DNA from: Streptomyces carminius
Lineage (GTDB): Bacteria > Actinomycetota > Actinomycetes > Streptomycetales > Streptomycetaceae
Assembly: GCF_002794255.1 (NCBI RefSeq)
Contig: NZ_PGGW01000067.1
Coordinates: 248,001-312,000 of the forward strand
Direction of reading: 5' to 3'
DNA: 64,000 nucleotides
The notes under the pieces were generated by a model that made no database searches, was not told the DNA's origin, and saw only the letters and a program-made list of their open reading frames with translations. Positions within the stretch are counted from its first letter, which is position 1, and each line of letters starts with the position of its first letter. Of this stretch, positions 7,629 to 17,370 are shown piece by piece. The translations under genes were made by a program, and so were the position numbers.

Positions 7629-8828
7629 ATGTCGCGATTCGGCGAACTCGGAGGCAAGCTGTACCGCGGAGAGGCCAGCTACGACTTCGTCGGCCGGCGG
7701 AAGCTCTGGTACGGCGTCACCCTCCTGCTGGTGGTGATCTCGCTGACCGGCCTCGGCATCCGCGGGCTCTTCATGGGCATCGAGTTCCAGGGCGGCGCCG
7801 TCTTCACCACCCCGCCCTCCGTCGAGATGTCCACGGAGGAGGCGCGGGAGACCGCCCTGGAGGCGTCCGGGAACGAGGCCCGCGTCCAGGAACTGGGCAA
7901 CGGGGCGCTGCGCATCCAGGTGACGGGACTGGACACCGAGCAGTCCGAGGAGACCCGGGCGGCCCTGGCCGACGAGCTCGGCCTGGAGACCCAGAAGCTG
8001 GACACCGAGCTGGTCGGGCCGAGCTGGGGCGACCAGATGAGCAGCAAGGCCATCCAGGGCCTGGCCGTCTTCATCGTGCTGGTGAGCGTCTATCTGGCCG
8101 TCGCCTTCGAGTGGCGGATGGCGGTGGGCGCCATGGTCGCCCTGATGCACGACCTGATCGTCACCATCGGCGTCTACGCCATCGTCGGCTTCGAGGTGAC
8201 CCCGGGCACGGTGGTCGGCATCCTGACCATCCTCAGCTACTCGCTGTACGACACGGTGGTGGTCTTCGACAAGGTCAAGGAGAAGACCCAGGGTGTGCTC
8301 AAGCAGAACCGCCACACCTACGGCGAGCTGGCCAACCTCGGCATCAACGCCACGGTGGTCCGCTCCGTCAACACCTCGGTGGTGGCGCTGCTCCCGGTGG
8401 CGGCCCTGCTGTTCATCGGTACCGGCCTGCTCGGCGGCGGCATGCTCAAGGACATCTCGCTGTCGCTGTTCATCGGTCTGACCGCCGGTACGTTCTCCTC
8501 GATCTTCATCGCCACCCCGGTCGTGGCGGACCTCAAGCTCCGGGAGCCGGAGATCAGGGCGCACGACCGGCGGGTGCTGGCCAAGCGTGCCAAGGGCGGC
8601 GCGGACGGCACGGACGGCGAGAGCGCCGAGGAGACCGGCGGCGCGGGGGAGACCGTACCGGACGCCCGTTCCGGCGGGGACGGCGCCGACGGTGTCCCGG
8701 CTCCCGCGGCCTCGGCGGCCGGTGCCCCGGCCCCGGCCGTGGGCGGTCCCGCCCCCCAGCGCCCCCGTCCGCCGGCCTCCCGCGGCGGTGGCCGGGGCCG
8801 GGGCCGTTCCTCCGGACGGCGGCGGTGA
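7629..8828 (+). CDS. secF: Protein translocase subunit SecF
   Basis: SecF is the partner of SecD. The ATG at 7629 is 1 nt after the secD stop, so co-translation is expected. A cytoplasmic N-terminus (GGKLYRGEASYDFVGRRKLWY) leads to helix 1 (about 28-46), the external domain starting GIEFQGGAVF, and five further helices including the ILSYSLYDTVVVFDKVKE motif typical of SecF. The last 80 residues are a low-complexity Ala/Pro/Gly/Arg tail ending in RGRSSGRRR, cytoplasmic by topology. The stop overlaps a GTG that could start apt. Confidence 0.95.
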   Translation: MSRFGELGGKLYRGEASYDFVGRRKLWYGVTLLLVVISLTGLGIRGLFMGIEFQGGAVFTTPPSVEMSTEEARETALEASGNEARVQELGNGALRIQVTGLDTEQSEETRAALADELGLETQKLDTELVGPSWGDQMSSKAIQGLAVFIVLVSVYLAVAFEWRMAVGAMVALMHDLIVTIGVYAIVGFEVTPGTVVGILTILSYSLYDTVVVFDKVKEKTQGVLKQNRHTYGELANLGINATVVRSVNTSVVALLPVAALLFIGTGLLGGGMLKDISLSLFIGLTAGTFSSIFIATPVVADLKLREPEIRAHDRRVLAKRAKGGADGTDGESAEETGGAGETVPDARSGGDGADGVPAPAASAAGAPAPAVGGPAPQRPRPPASRGGGRGRGRSSGRRR

Positions 8829-9394
8829 GGCCGGTGGCCACCACCGCCCCCGGCGCCGGGGAACTGCGCGAGCTGCTGGCGGGCCGGATCCGCGATGTGC
8901 CCGACTACCCCGAGCCGGGTGTCCTGTTCAAGGACATCACCCCGCTGCTGGCGGACCCGGAGGCGTTCGGCGCCCTCACCGGGGTCCTGGCCGGTCTGTG
9001 CCGGGAGCGCGGGGCCACCAAGGTGGTGGGGCTGGAGGCACGCGGCTTCATCCTGGCCGCCCCGGCGGCGGTACGGGCCGGCCTCGGTTTCATCCCCGTC
9101 CGCAAGGCGGGCAAGCTGCCCGGCGCCACCCTGTCGCAGGCGTACGAGCTGGAGTACGGGAGCGCGGAGATCGAGATCCACGCCGAGGACCTCGTGCCCG
9201 ACGACCGGGTGCTGGTGATCGACGACGTGCTGGCCACCGGCGGCACCGCCGAGGCCTCGCTGCGCCTCATCCGCCGCACGGGGGCGCGGGTCGCCGGGGT
9301 GGCCGTGCTGATGGAGCTGAGCTTCCTGCCCGGCCGGGCCCGGCTGGAGGCCGCGTTGGAGGGTGCCCCGCTGGACGTGGTGCTCACCGTCTGA
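8825..9394 (+). CDS. apt: Adenine phosphoribosyltransferase
   Basis: Apt converts adenine and PRPP to AMP, a purine salvage step. Two in-frame GTG codons are possible: 8825, whose GTGA overlaps the secF stop, and 8834, which has GGTGAGG directly in front but too close for an ideal ribosome site. I list the coupled start; the other would shorten the protein by three residues to 186 aa. Landmarks are RDVPDYPEPGVLFKDITPLL near the N-terminus, GLEARGFILA, and the PRPP-binding loop VLVIDDVLATGGTAEA. In Streptomyces the secDF-apt-relA order links purine salvage and (p)ppGpp synthesis. Confidence 0.95.
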   Translation: MRPVATTAPGAGELRELLAGRIRDVPDYPEPGVLFKDITPLLADPEAFGALTGVLAGLCRERGATKVVGLEARGFILAAPAAVRAGLGFIPVRKAGKLPGATLSQAYELEYGSAEIEIHAEDLVPDDRVLVIDDVLATGGTAEASLRLIRRTGARVAGVAVLMELSFLPGRARLEAALEGAPLDVVLTV

Positions 9395-9445
9395 GCCGCC
9401 GCCCGCGCGGCGGCCGTACGGCGCACAACCGCTGCGCCCGGCTCC

Positions 9446-9486
9446 GGGAGGGGGCCGTCCGGGGAACACCCGGACGGCCCCCTCTC
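9446..9486 (+). terminator. 18-bp hairpin terminator after apt
   Basis: Positions 9446-9463 pair with 9469-9486 (one G-U pair) around a 5-nt loop, 52 nt after the apt stop and well before the relA start. It is the best candidate for ending the yajC-secDF-apt transcript. Confidence 0.7.
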
Positions 9487-9660
9487 CGGTTCTCGCGGTT
9501 CCCCGGGTGTGCCCGGTCCCCGCCCCCGGCGGGCGTCCGGTCCGCCCGCGGACCGGGGTCGATACCATGGCAGTCCGGCCACCCGTTCCCGGCCGGAACC
9601 TCTCTCCTCGTCCCGTCACCCTGTCACCGGACGAGGAGGGACCCACCGAGGAGTTGCCCC

Positions 9661-12252
<2,592 letters not shown>

Positions 12253-12255
12253 TTC

Positions 12256-12287
12256 CGCTGCCCGGTCGCCCGAGCGCCCGGGCAGCG
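12256..12287 (+). terminator. Hairpin terminator after relA
   Basis: The 10-bp arms CGCTGCCCGG (12256-12265) and CCGGGCAGCG (12278-12287) enclose a 12-nt loop, starting 4 nt after the relA stop codon. The remaining roughly 225 nt to the tetR stop show nothing recognisable. Confidence 0.6.
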
Positions 12288-12514
12288 AGAGCGGGATCAC
12301 GCAGCGTCCGGCGGGCCGGGGCACCGTCGCGAGCCGGTCCGTGCGGCACGCGCAGGCGCCGCACGAGCTGTGGGCGGTCCGGGCGCACGCCGCAGGGGGA
12401 CGGGGGCAGCGCCCGCCGTGCTCCACGCCGCCCGGTGAGGGGTCCTGAGGTCCCGTCGTGGCCCGGGGGCTTCGTGCGGCGCGGTCGCCCGCGAGGACGG
12501 ACGCCGGGCGGTTC

Positions 12515-13132
12515 TCAGGGTTCTGGGGCCACCGGCCAGTTGCGCAGGGCGGCGTCGGCCATCTCCTGGAGTTCGTCGCGGCCGACACCGCTCGCGGCCT
12601 GCACGGCGATGCCGAACGCCAGGGTGGTGACGTAGCGGGCCAGCAGCCCCGGGTCGGTCCCGGGGGGCAGGTCGCCGTCGTCGACGGCTCGCCGGAACCG
12701 CTCCCGGACGCGGGAGCAGCCGTTGTTGCGCCAGGCGGCGAGAAGGTCACGGACGCCGCGGCCGGAGTCGCCGGTGGCCAGGGCGCCCTGGACGCCCAGA
12801 CACCCGTGGGGACGGGCCGGGCGGGTGGTGGTGCGGACGGTGCCGGCCAGGATCGCGCCGGCGACACCGAGGGCGGTCGGCTCCTCCAGAGCCCGGGCCA
12901 GGTAGGCGCTCGGGCCCTCGGTGTAGCGCTCCAGGGCCTTGCGGAACAGCTCCTCCTTGTTGCCGAAGGCCGCGTACATGCTGGTGGTGGAGATGCCCAT
13001 CGCGTCGGTCAGGGCGGCCAGGCTGGCCCCTTCGTAGCCGTGCTCCCAGAAGACCAGCATGGCGCGCTCGAGAGCTTCGTCGGCGTCGAATCCCCGCGGC
13101 CGGCCGATGGGGCCGCTCTGTCCGGTCTTCAT
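12515..13132 (-). CDS. TetR/AcrR family transcriptional repressor
   Basis: The 205-aa protein has the TetR layout: an N-terminal helix-turn-helix (residues about 15-65, ALERAMLVFWEHGYEGASL and DAMGISTTSMYAAFGNKEEL) and a variable ligand-binding C-terminal half. The wording of the HTH and the GCLGVQGAL segment resemble TetR regulators that control oxidoreductase genes. It is divergent from the dehydrogenase at 13227, with two operator-like palindromes between them, so it probably represses both genes. On the minus strand TAGACT ends 6 nt before the ATG and no Shine-Dalgarno is visible, suggesting a leaderless message. The ligand is unknown. Confidence 0.9.
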   Translation of the reverse strand: MKTGQSGPIGRPRGFDADEALERAMLVFWEHGYEGASLAALTDAMGISTTSMYAAFGNKEELFRKALERYTEGPSAYLARALEEPTALGVAGAILAGTVRTTTRPARPHGCLGVQGALATGDSGRGVRDLLAAWRNNGCSRVRERFRRAVDDGDLPPGTDPGLLARYVTTLAFGIAVQAASGVGRDELQEMADAALRNWPVAPEP

Positions 13133-13147
13133 AACCGCAGTCTACCG

Positions 13148-13171
13148 CTTCTGCATCGATCGCTGCGGAAG
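13148..13171. promoter_or_regulatory. Operator-like imperfect palindrome O1 (tetR side)
   Basis: This 24-bp sequence (CTTCTGCATCGA / TCGCTGCGGAAG) is symmetric at 20 of 24 positions and shares the core CTTCTGCATC with the better palindrome at 13183-13210. It begins 16 bp upstream of the tetR start, across that gene's promoter. This fits autorepression by the TetR protein. Confidence 0.6.
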
Positions 13172-13182
13172 TGCTAGCGTTC

Positions 13183-13210
13183 GACTTCTGCATCAATCGA
13201 TGCAGAAGTC
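13183..13210. promoter_or_regulatory. Operator palindrome O2 (dehydrogenase side)
   Basis: Two 12-bp arms, GACTTCTGCATC and GATGCAGAAGTC, are perfectly complementary around AATC (28 bp in all). It ends 16 bp before the dehydrogenase ATG and starts 3 bp after a TAGCGT hexamer (13175-13180) that could be its -10. The size, symmetry and divergent setting are those of a TetR-family operator. Confidence 0.75.
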
Positions 13211-13226
13211 GGAGGAGGGTTCTCGC

Positions 13227-13976
13227 ATGGGACTGCTTGAAGGTAAGACCGCGCTGGTCACCGGTGGCGGCAGTGGAATCGGTCTGGCCAGTGCCGTACG
13301 GCTGGCGGCCGAGGGCGCACACGTGTTCGTCACCGGCCGGCGCGGGACCGAACTCGACGCGGCCGTCGAAGCGATTGGTCCGGCGGCCACCGCGGTGGCC
13401 GCCGACATCTCGGAACCGGCAGACCTGGACCGGCTCTACGAGACCGTCCGCGGCCGGGGACGAGGCCTGGACGTCCTGTTCGCCAACGCCTCCGTCGCCG
13501 CGTTCGCGACGCTCGAACAGATCACCGAGGAGCACTTCGACACCCTCTTCGGCATCAACGTCCGGGGCACGCTGCTCACCGTCCAGAAGGCGCTGCCCCT
13601 GCTCAACGACGGCGCCTCGGTGATCCTGAACGGCTCCACCAACGCGGACGTCGGCGATGAGGCGTTCGGCGTGTACGCGGCGTCCAAGGCCGCCACCCGG
13701 TCGTTCGCCCGGACCTGGGCCAACGAACTCAAGGGACGCGGCATCCGGGTCAACACCGTCGCGCCCGGCCCGACCGACACCCCCGGCCTGTCGGGGCTCG
13801 CCCCCGATCCGGAGCAGGCCGCCGGCTTCAGGCGGCAACTGGCCGCGCGGGTGCCGCTGGGCCGGCTCGGGCGCCCGGAGGAGATCGCCGCCGCCGTGGC
13901 CTTCCTCGCCTCCGGGCAGAGCAGCTTCATCACCGGTTCGAACCTGTACGCCGACGGCGGCCTGAACCAGATCTGA
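13227..13976 (+). CDS. Short-chain dehydrogenase/reductase (SDR family oxidoreductase)
   Basis: This is a classical SDR of 249 aa. The ATG at 13227 follows a strong GGAGGAGGG. The N-terminal Rossmann fold has the cofactor motif TGGGSGIG (residues 13-20), followed by TGRR, which often goes with NADP, the NAG-like NAS motif in LFANAS, the catalytic Tyr-Lys pair in VYAASKAA, and the C-terminal substrate-loop segment APGPTDTPG and ITGSNLYADGG. The substrate is not readable from sequence. It forms a two-gene divergent unit with the TetR gene, inserted between relA and the DUF349 gene, and is followed by a very strong palindrome. Confidence 0.92.
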   Translation: MGLLEGKTALVTGGGSGIGLASAVRLAAEGAHVFVTGRRGTELDAAVEAIGPAATAVAADISEPADLDRLYETVRGRGRGLDVLFANASVAAFATLEQITEEHFDTLFGINVRGTLLTVQKALPLLNDGASVILNGSTNADVGDEAFGVYAASKAATRSFARTWANELKGRGIRVNTVAPGPTDTPGLSGLAPDPEQAAGFRRQLAARVPLGRLGRPEEIAAAVAFLASGQSSFITGSNLYADGGLNQI

Positions 13977-14020
13977 GTTCCACGGCCGCGCGTCCGGCGA
14001 GGACGGCGGTACCCGGCCGG

Positions 14021-14086
14021 CGGCCGGAGAGGGCTGGGGGCCCCGGCACCCCGCGGGGTGCCGGGGCCCCCAGCCCTCTCCGGCCG
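14021..14086. terminator. 66-bp perfect palindrome (bidirectional terminator) between convergent genes
   Basis: Bases 14021-14053 are the exact reverse complement of 14054-14086: 33-bp perfect arms with no spacer. It lies 44 nt after the dehydrogenase stop and 14 nt beyond the DUF349 stop on the other strand, so it can terminate both convergent transcripts. Its length and perfection exceed ordinary terminators. Confidence 0.8.
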
Positions 14087-14100
14087 GAACCGACGGCGGC

Positions 14101-15330
14101 TCAGCCGTCGAGTTCCCGCAGTCCCTTGAGCGCCTGGTCCAGCAGCGCCTGGCGGCCCTGGAGCTCCCTCTCCAGCTTCTCCGCCCTGGCGGTGTTGCCC
14201 GCCTCACGCGCCTTCCCGATCTGCGCGCGGAGCTTGTCCACCGCGTCCTGCAGCTGGCCGGTCAGCCCCTCGGCCCGCGCCCGGACCTCGGGATTGCTGC
14301 GGCGCCACTCGGCCTCCTCGGCCTCCTGGATCGCCCGCTCCACCGCCTGCATCCGGCCCTCGATCCGCGCCCGGGCGTCCCGCGGCACATGGCCGACGGA
14401 GTCCCAGCGCTCGTTGATCGCGCGGAAGGCCGCACGGGCCGCCTTCAGGTCGGTGACCGGGAGCAGCTTCTCCGCCTCGGCGGCCAGTTCCTCCTTGCGG
14501 GTCAGGTTCTCCCGCTGCTCGGCGTCCCGCTCGGCGAAGACCTCGCTGCGAGCGGCGAAGAACACGTCCTGGGCGGCACGGAAGCGCTGCCACAGGTCCT
14601 CCTCGTGCTCGCGCTGGGCACGTCCCGCGGCCTTCCACTCCTGCATCAGGTCGCGGTACCGCGCGGCGGTCGGCCCCCAGTCGGTGGAGCCCGACAGCTC
14701 CTGGGCCTCGGTGACCAGCTTCTCCTTGCGCCGCCGGGCCTCCTCACGCTGTGCGTCCAGCGCCGCGAAGTGCGCCTTGCGCCGCTTGGAGAAGGCCGAC
14801 CGGGCGTGCGAGAAGCGGTGCCACAGCTCGTCGTCGGACTTGCGGTCGAGCCTGGGCAGGCCCTTCCAGGTGTCCACCAGGGCGCGCAGCCGTTCCCCGG
14901 CCGCCCGCCACTGGTCGCTGACGGCCAGTTCCTCGGCCTCGGCCACCAGGGCCTCCTTGGCCTTCCGGGCCTCCTCGGACTGCCTGGCCCGGGCGTTCCG
15001 GCGCTCCTCCCGGCGGGTCTCGATCAGCTCGTCGAGCTGGTCCAGCCGTTTGCCCAGGGCCGCCAGGTCGCCCACCGCGTGCGCCTCGTCGACCTGCTGC
15101 CGCAGATGCTCGACGGCTGCCGTCGCGTCCTTGGCCGACAGGTCGGTGGTCCGTACCCGGCGCTCAAGGAGGTCGATCTCCACGACGAGGCCCTCGTACT
15201 TGCGCTCGAAGTAGGCGAGGGCCTCCTCGGGGGAGCCCGCCTGCCACGATCCGACGACCCTCTCACCGTCGGCGGTGCGCACGTACACGGTCCCCGTCTC
15301 GTCGACGCGGCCCCACGGGTCGCTGCTCAC
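14101..15330 (-). CDS. DUF349 domain-containing coiled-coil protein
   Basis: The 409-residue protein has at least three repeats of the DUF349 helical module, seen as recurring W..A...L, L...W and LW.RF..A segments (for example SDQWRAAGERLRALVDTWKG, WGPTAARYRDLMQEWKAAGR, WQRFRAAQDVFF). It is dominated by Arg/Glu/Ala heptads predicting long coiled coils. I start it at GTG 15330 (SSDPWGRVDETGTVYV), with GGAGGAGG just upstream; the longer frame adds only spacer. The biochemical role of the family is unknown. It is on the same strand as, and downstream of, the cyclophilin gene. Confidence 0.85.
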   Translation of the reverse strand: MSSDPWGRVDETGTVYVRTADGERVVGSWQAGSPEEALAYFERKYEGLVVEIDLLERRVRTTDLSAKDATAAVEHLRQQVDEAHAVGDLAALGKRLDQLDELIETRREERRNARARQSEEARKAKEALVAEAEELAVSDQWRAAGERLRALVDTWKGLPRLDRKSDDELWHRFSHARSAFSKRRKAHFAALDAQREEARRRKEKLVTEAQELSGSTDWGPTAARYRDLMQEWKAAGRAQREHEEDLWQRFRAAQDVFFAARSEVFAERDAEQRENLTRKEELAAEAEKLLPVTDLKAARAAFRAINERWDSVGHVPRDARARIEGRMQAVERAIQEAEEAEWRRSNPEVRARAEGLTGQLQDAVDKLRAQIGKAREAGNTARAEKLERELQGRQALLDQALKGLRELDG

Positions 15331-15407
15331 AGCGCCTCCTCCACATGATGCCGACGGAAGCCGCACGCCTCCGGGCATCGTCCACAGTTGTCATCCGGCC
15401 GACAGTC

Positions 15408-15445
15408 GGGTTTGACCGGCCGGACCGGGTTTGACCGGTCGGACC
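15408..15445. repeat. Two tandem 19-bp repeats upstream of the DUF349 gene
   Basis: GGGTTTGACCGGCCGGACC (15408-15426) is followed directly by the same sequence with one change (15427-15445). They lie 78-115 bp upstream of the DUF349 start, within a 271-nt gap that otherwise shows no gene. They could be a regulator-binding repeat or replication slippage. Confidence 0.65.
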
Positions 15446-15601
15446 AGGGGTTTCGCCGGGCCGTCGGCGCAGGAACCCTACCCAACGCCCAACATAGGCG
15501 ACCGGTGCCCGCCCTGTCCGCATTCCGCGCGGCCCAAATCGCGGTTCGGGAGCGGGGCCCGCCGGGCCCCGCACCGGTCGCCGCACCGGTCGCCTCAGGC
15601 G

Positions 15602-16438
15602 TCACTTCTTCCGCACCTCCGCCTTGTCGATCACCACGGTGGCGTTCGGCGGGGTGTTCCCGGTCTGCGGGTCGGGGGTCGAGCCCGCCTTCGCGATCTT
15701 CTGCAGGACGTCCATGCCCTCGGTGATCTTTCCGAAGGGCGTGTAGTCCGGGGGCAGCTTGCTGTCCTTGTAGACCAGGAAGAACTGGCTGCCGCCGCTG
15801 TCGCGGTTCTCGCCGGTCTGGGCGTTGTACCGGTTGGCCATGGCGACCGTGCCGGCCGGGTAGACGTCGCCCTTGAGCTCGGGTGCCTTGAGGTTCTCGT
15901 CCGGGATCGTGTACCCGGGGCCGCCCTGGCCGGTGCCGGTCGGGTCGCCGCACTGCAGGACGTGGATGCCCTCGGTCACCAGGCGGTGGCAGGGGGAGTG
16001 GTCGAGGAAGCCCTGGTCGGCCAGGAACTTGAAGGAGTTCACCGTGTGCGGGGCCTCGGCGGTGTGCAGGTCGACGCCGATGTCGCCGCAGGTCGTCTCC
16101 AGCGTCATCGTGTAGTCCGCCGAGGTGTCGATCGACATCTTCGGCTCCTTGTCCCACTGCTTCTTGCTCGGTTCGCCCTTCCGGGGCTTCTCGCAGGGGT
16201 CCGGCGCCTTGCTGGGGGTGGCGGAGGGCTCCGAGGCGGCGTCGTCCTTCTTCTTGTCGTCCGCCGCCAGTCCGCCGGCGGCCGCGTAGGCGCCCCCGGC
16301 CGCCAGTACCAGGACCAGGCCGCCCGCGACGGCCGCGGTGCGGATGCGCGCCTTGCGCCGTGCCTCGGCCCGCCGCTTCTGCTGCCGCAGGTACTTCTCG
16401 CGGGCGAGCTGCTTGCGCCGCTGCTCACTGCTGACCAC
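15602..16438 (-). CDS. Membrane-anchored cyclophilin-type peptidyl-prolyl cis-trans isomerase
   Basis: This is predicted to catalyse proline isomerisation during folding of exported proteins. The start is GTG 16438 (VVSSEQRRKQLAREKYL) with GAAGGAGA upstream; the longer frame is spacer. A strongly basic cytoplasmic N-terminus (1-32) is followed by one membrane helix or uncleaved signal (about 33-55, TAAVAGGLVLVLAAGGAYAA), a Lys/Asp/Pro linker, and the cyclophilin domain (about 115-278) with HTVNSFKFLADQGFLDHSPCHRL, GTVAMAN and SQFFLVYKDS. The usual catalytic-pocket elements are present. The length is 278 aa. Active-site details were not checked residue by residue. Confidence 0.92.
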   Translation of the reverse strand: MVSSEQRRKQLAREKYLRQQKRRAEARRKARIRTAAVAGGLVLVLAAGGAYAAAGGLAADDKKKDDAASEPSATPSKAPDPCEKPRKGEPSKKQWDKEPKMSIDTSADYTMTLETTCGDIGVDLHTAEAPHTVNSFKFLADQGFLDHSPCHRLVTEGIHVLQCGDPTGTGQGGPGYTIPDENLKAPELKGDVYPAGTVAMANRYNAQTGENRDSGGSQFFLVYKDSKLPPDYTPFGKITEGMDVLQKIAKAGSTPDPQTGNTPPNATVVIDKAEVRKK

Positions 16439-16468
16439 GGGTCGTCTCCTTCGAGTGCATCGGGGGGC

Positions 16469-16480
16469 GTGCGTACGCAC
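16469..16480. promoter_or_regulatory. Palindromes in the cyclophilin/MBL divergent promoter region
   Basis: A perfect 12-bp palindrome GTGCGTACGCAC starts 31 bp upstream of the cyclophilin GTG, followed by the inverted repeat GCCACA-N3-TGTGGC (16487-16501). A TAGGCT at 16549-16554 is a candidate -10 for the rightward MBL gene. A regulator is not identified. Confidence 0.3.
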
Positions 16481-16628
16481 ATGTGTGCCACAGCTTGTGG
16501 CCGTACGGTATACGGGATACGGGTTCGCGGGCCCGGCCTTGGCGCCGGTAGGCTCTGAGTCTCCGTTGCCACCAGCGACAACGGCCGCCGTTCCCGTAGC
16601 TCCCCTGACGGACGACTGAAGGACGATC

Positions 16629-17360
16629 GTGCTCATTGCCGGGTTCCCCGCCGGGGCCTGGGGGACCAACTGTTATCTGGTCGCCCCCGCCGCCGGCGAG
16701 GAGTGCGTGATCATCGACCCCGGCCACCAGGCCGCCGAGGGCGTCGCCGAGGCCGTGGCCAGGCACCGGCTCAAGCCGGTCGCCGTCGTCCTCACCCACG
16801 GCCACCTCGACCACGTGGCCTCCGTGGTCCCGGTGTGCGGCGCGCACGAGGTGCCCGCCTGGATCCACCCCGAGGACCGGGAGATGATGAGCGAGCCCGA
16901 GAAGTGGCTGGGCCGCGCCATCGGGCAGCCGCTGCTGGGCGGGCCCGACGGGATCTGCGTGGGGGAGCCCGACGACGTGCGGGAGCTGGCCGACGGTGCC
17001 GCGCTGTCCCTGGCGGGACTGGAACTGACCGTCGCGCACGCGCCGGGCCATACCAGGGGGTCGGTGACCTTCCGGCTGCCCGAGCGGACCGACGTACCGC
17101 CGGTGCTGTTCTCGGGCGACCTGCTGTTCGCCGGCTCCGTGGGACGCACCGACCTGCCCGGCGGCGACCACGCCGAGCTGCTGAGGTCGCTGGCACGGGT
17201 GTGCCTGCCCCTGGACGACTCGACCGTGGTCCTGTCCGGCCACGGTCCCCAGACCACCATCGGACGCGAGCGCGCCGCCAACCCCTTCCTCCGGGAGGTG
17301 GCCGACGGCGGCCCGTTCCGGACGGGCGGCGGCACCGCCGCCCCGCGACGAGGAATGTGA
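16629..17360 (+). CDS. MBL-fold metallo-hydrolase (glyoxalase II-like)
   Basis: This is a metallo-beta-lactamase-fold hydrolase of 243 aa. The dinuclear zinc motif THGHLDH (HxHxDH) lies near residues 56-62, a second His in HAPGHTRGS, the bridging Asp in LFSGDLLF, and the final His in VVLSGHGPQT. The N-terminal AGFPAGAWGTNCYLVA and IIDPG segments are those of the hydroxyacylglutathione hydrolase-like group. The substrate is unknown; actinobacteria lack glutathione, so a mycothiol or other thioester substrate is possible. It lies 10 nt upstream of hisS, an arrangement common in streptomycetes. Confidence 0.88.
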   Translation: MLIAGFPAGAWGTNCYLVAPAAGEECVIIDPGHQAAEGVAEAVARHRLKPVAVVLTHGHLDHVASVVPVCGAHEVPAWIHPEDREMMSEPEKWLGRAIGQPLLGGPDGICVGEPDDVRELADGAALSLAGLELTVAHAPGHTRGSVTFRLPERTDVPPVLFSGDLLFAGSVGRTDLPGGDHAELLRSLARVCLPLDDSTVVLSGHGPQTTIGRERAANPFLREVADGGPFRTGGGTAAPRRGM

Positions 17361-17370
17361 CGACACGGAC

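Noticed and set aside
12458..13177. 239-codon plus-strand frame opposite tetR
   Set aside because: It is antisense to a clear TetR gene, has no start context and no domain, and shows the mirror codon pattern of the real gene.
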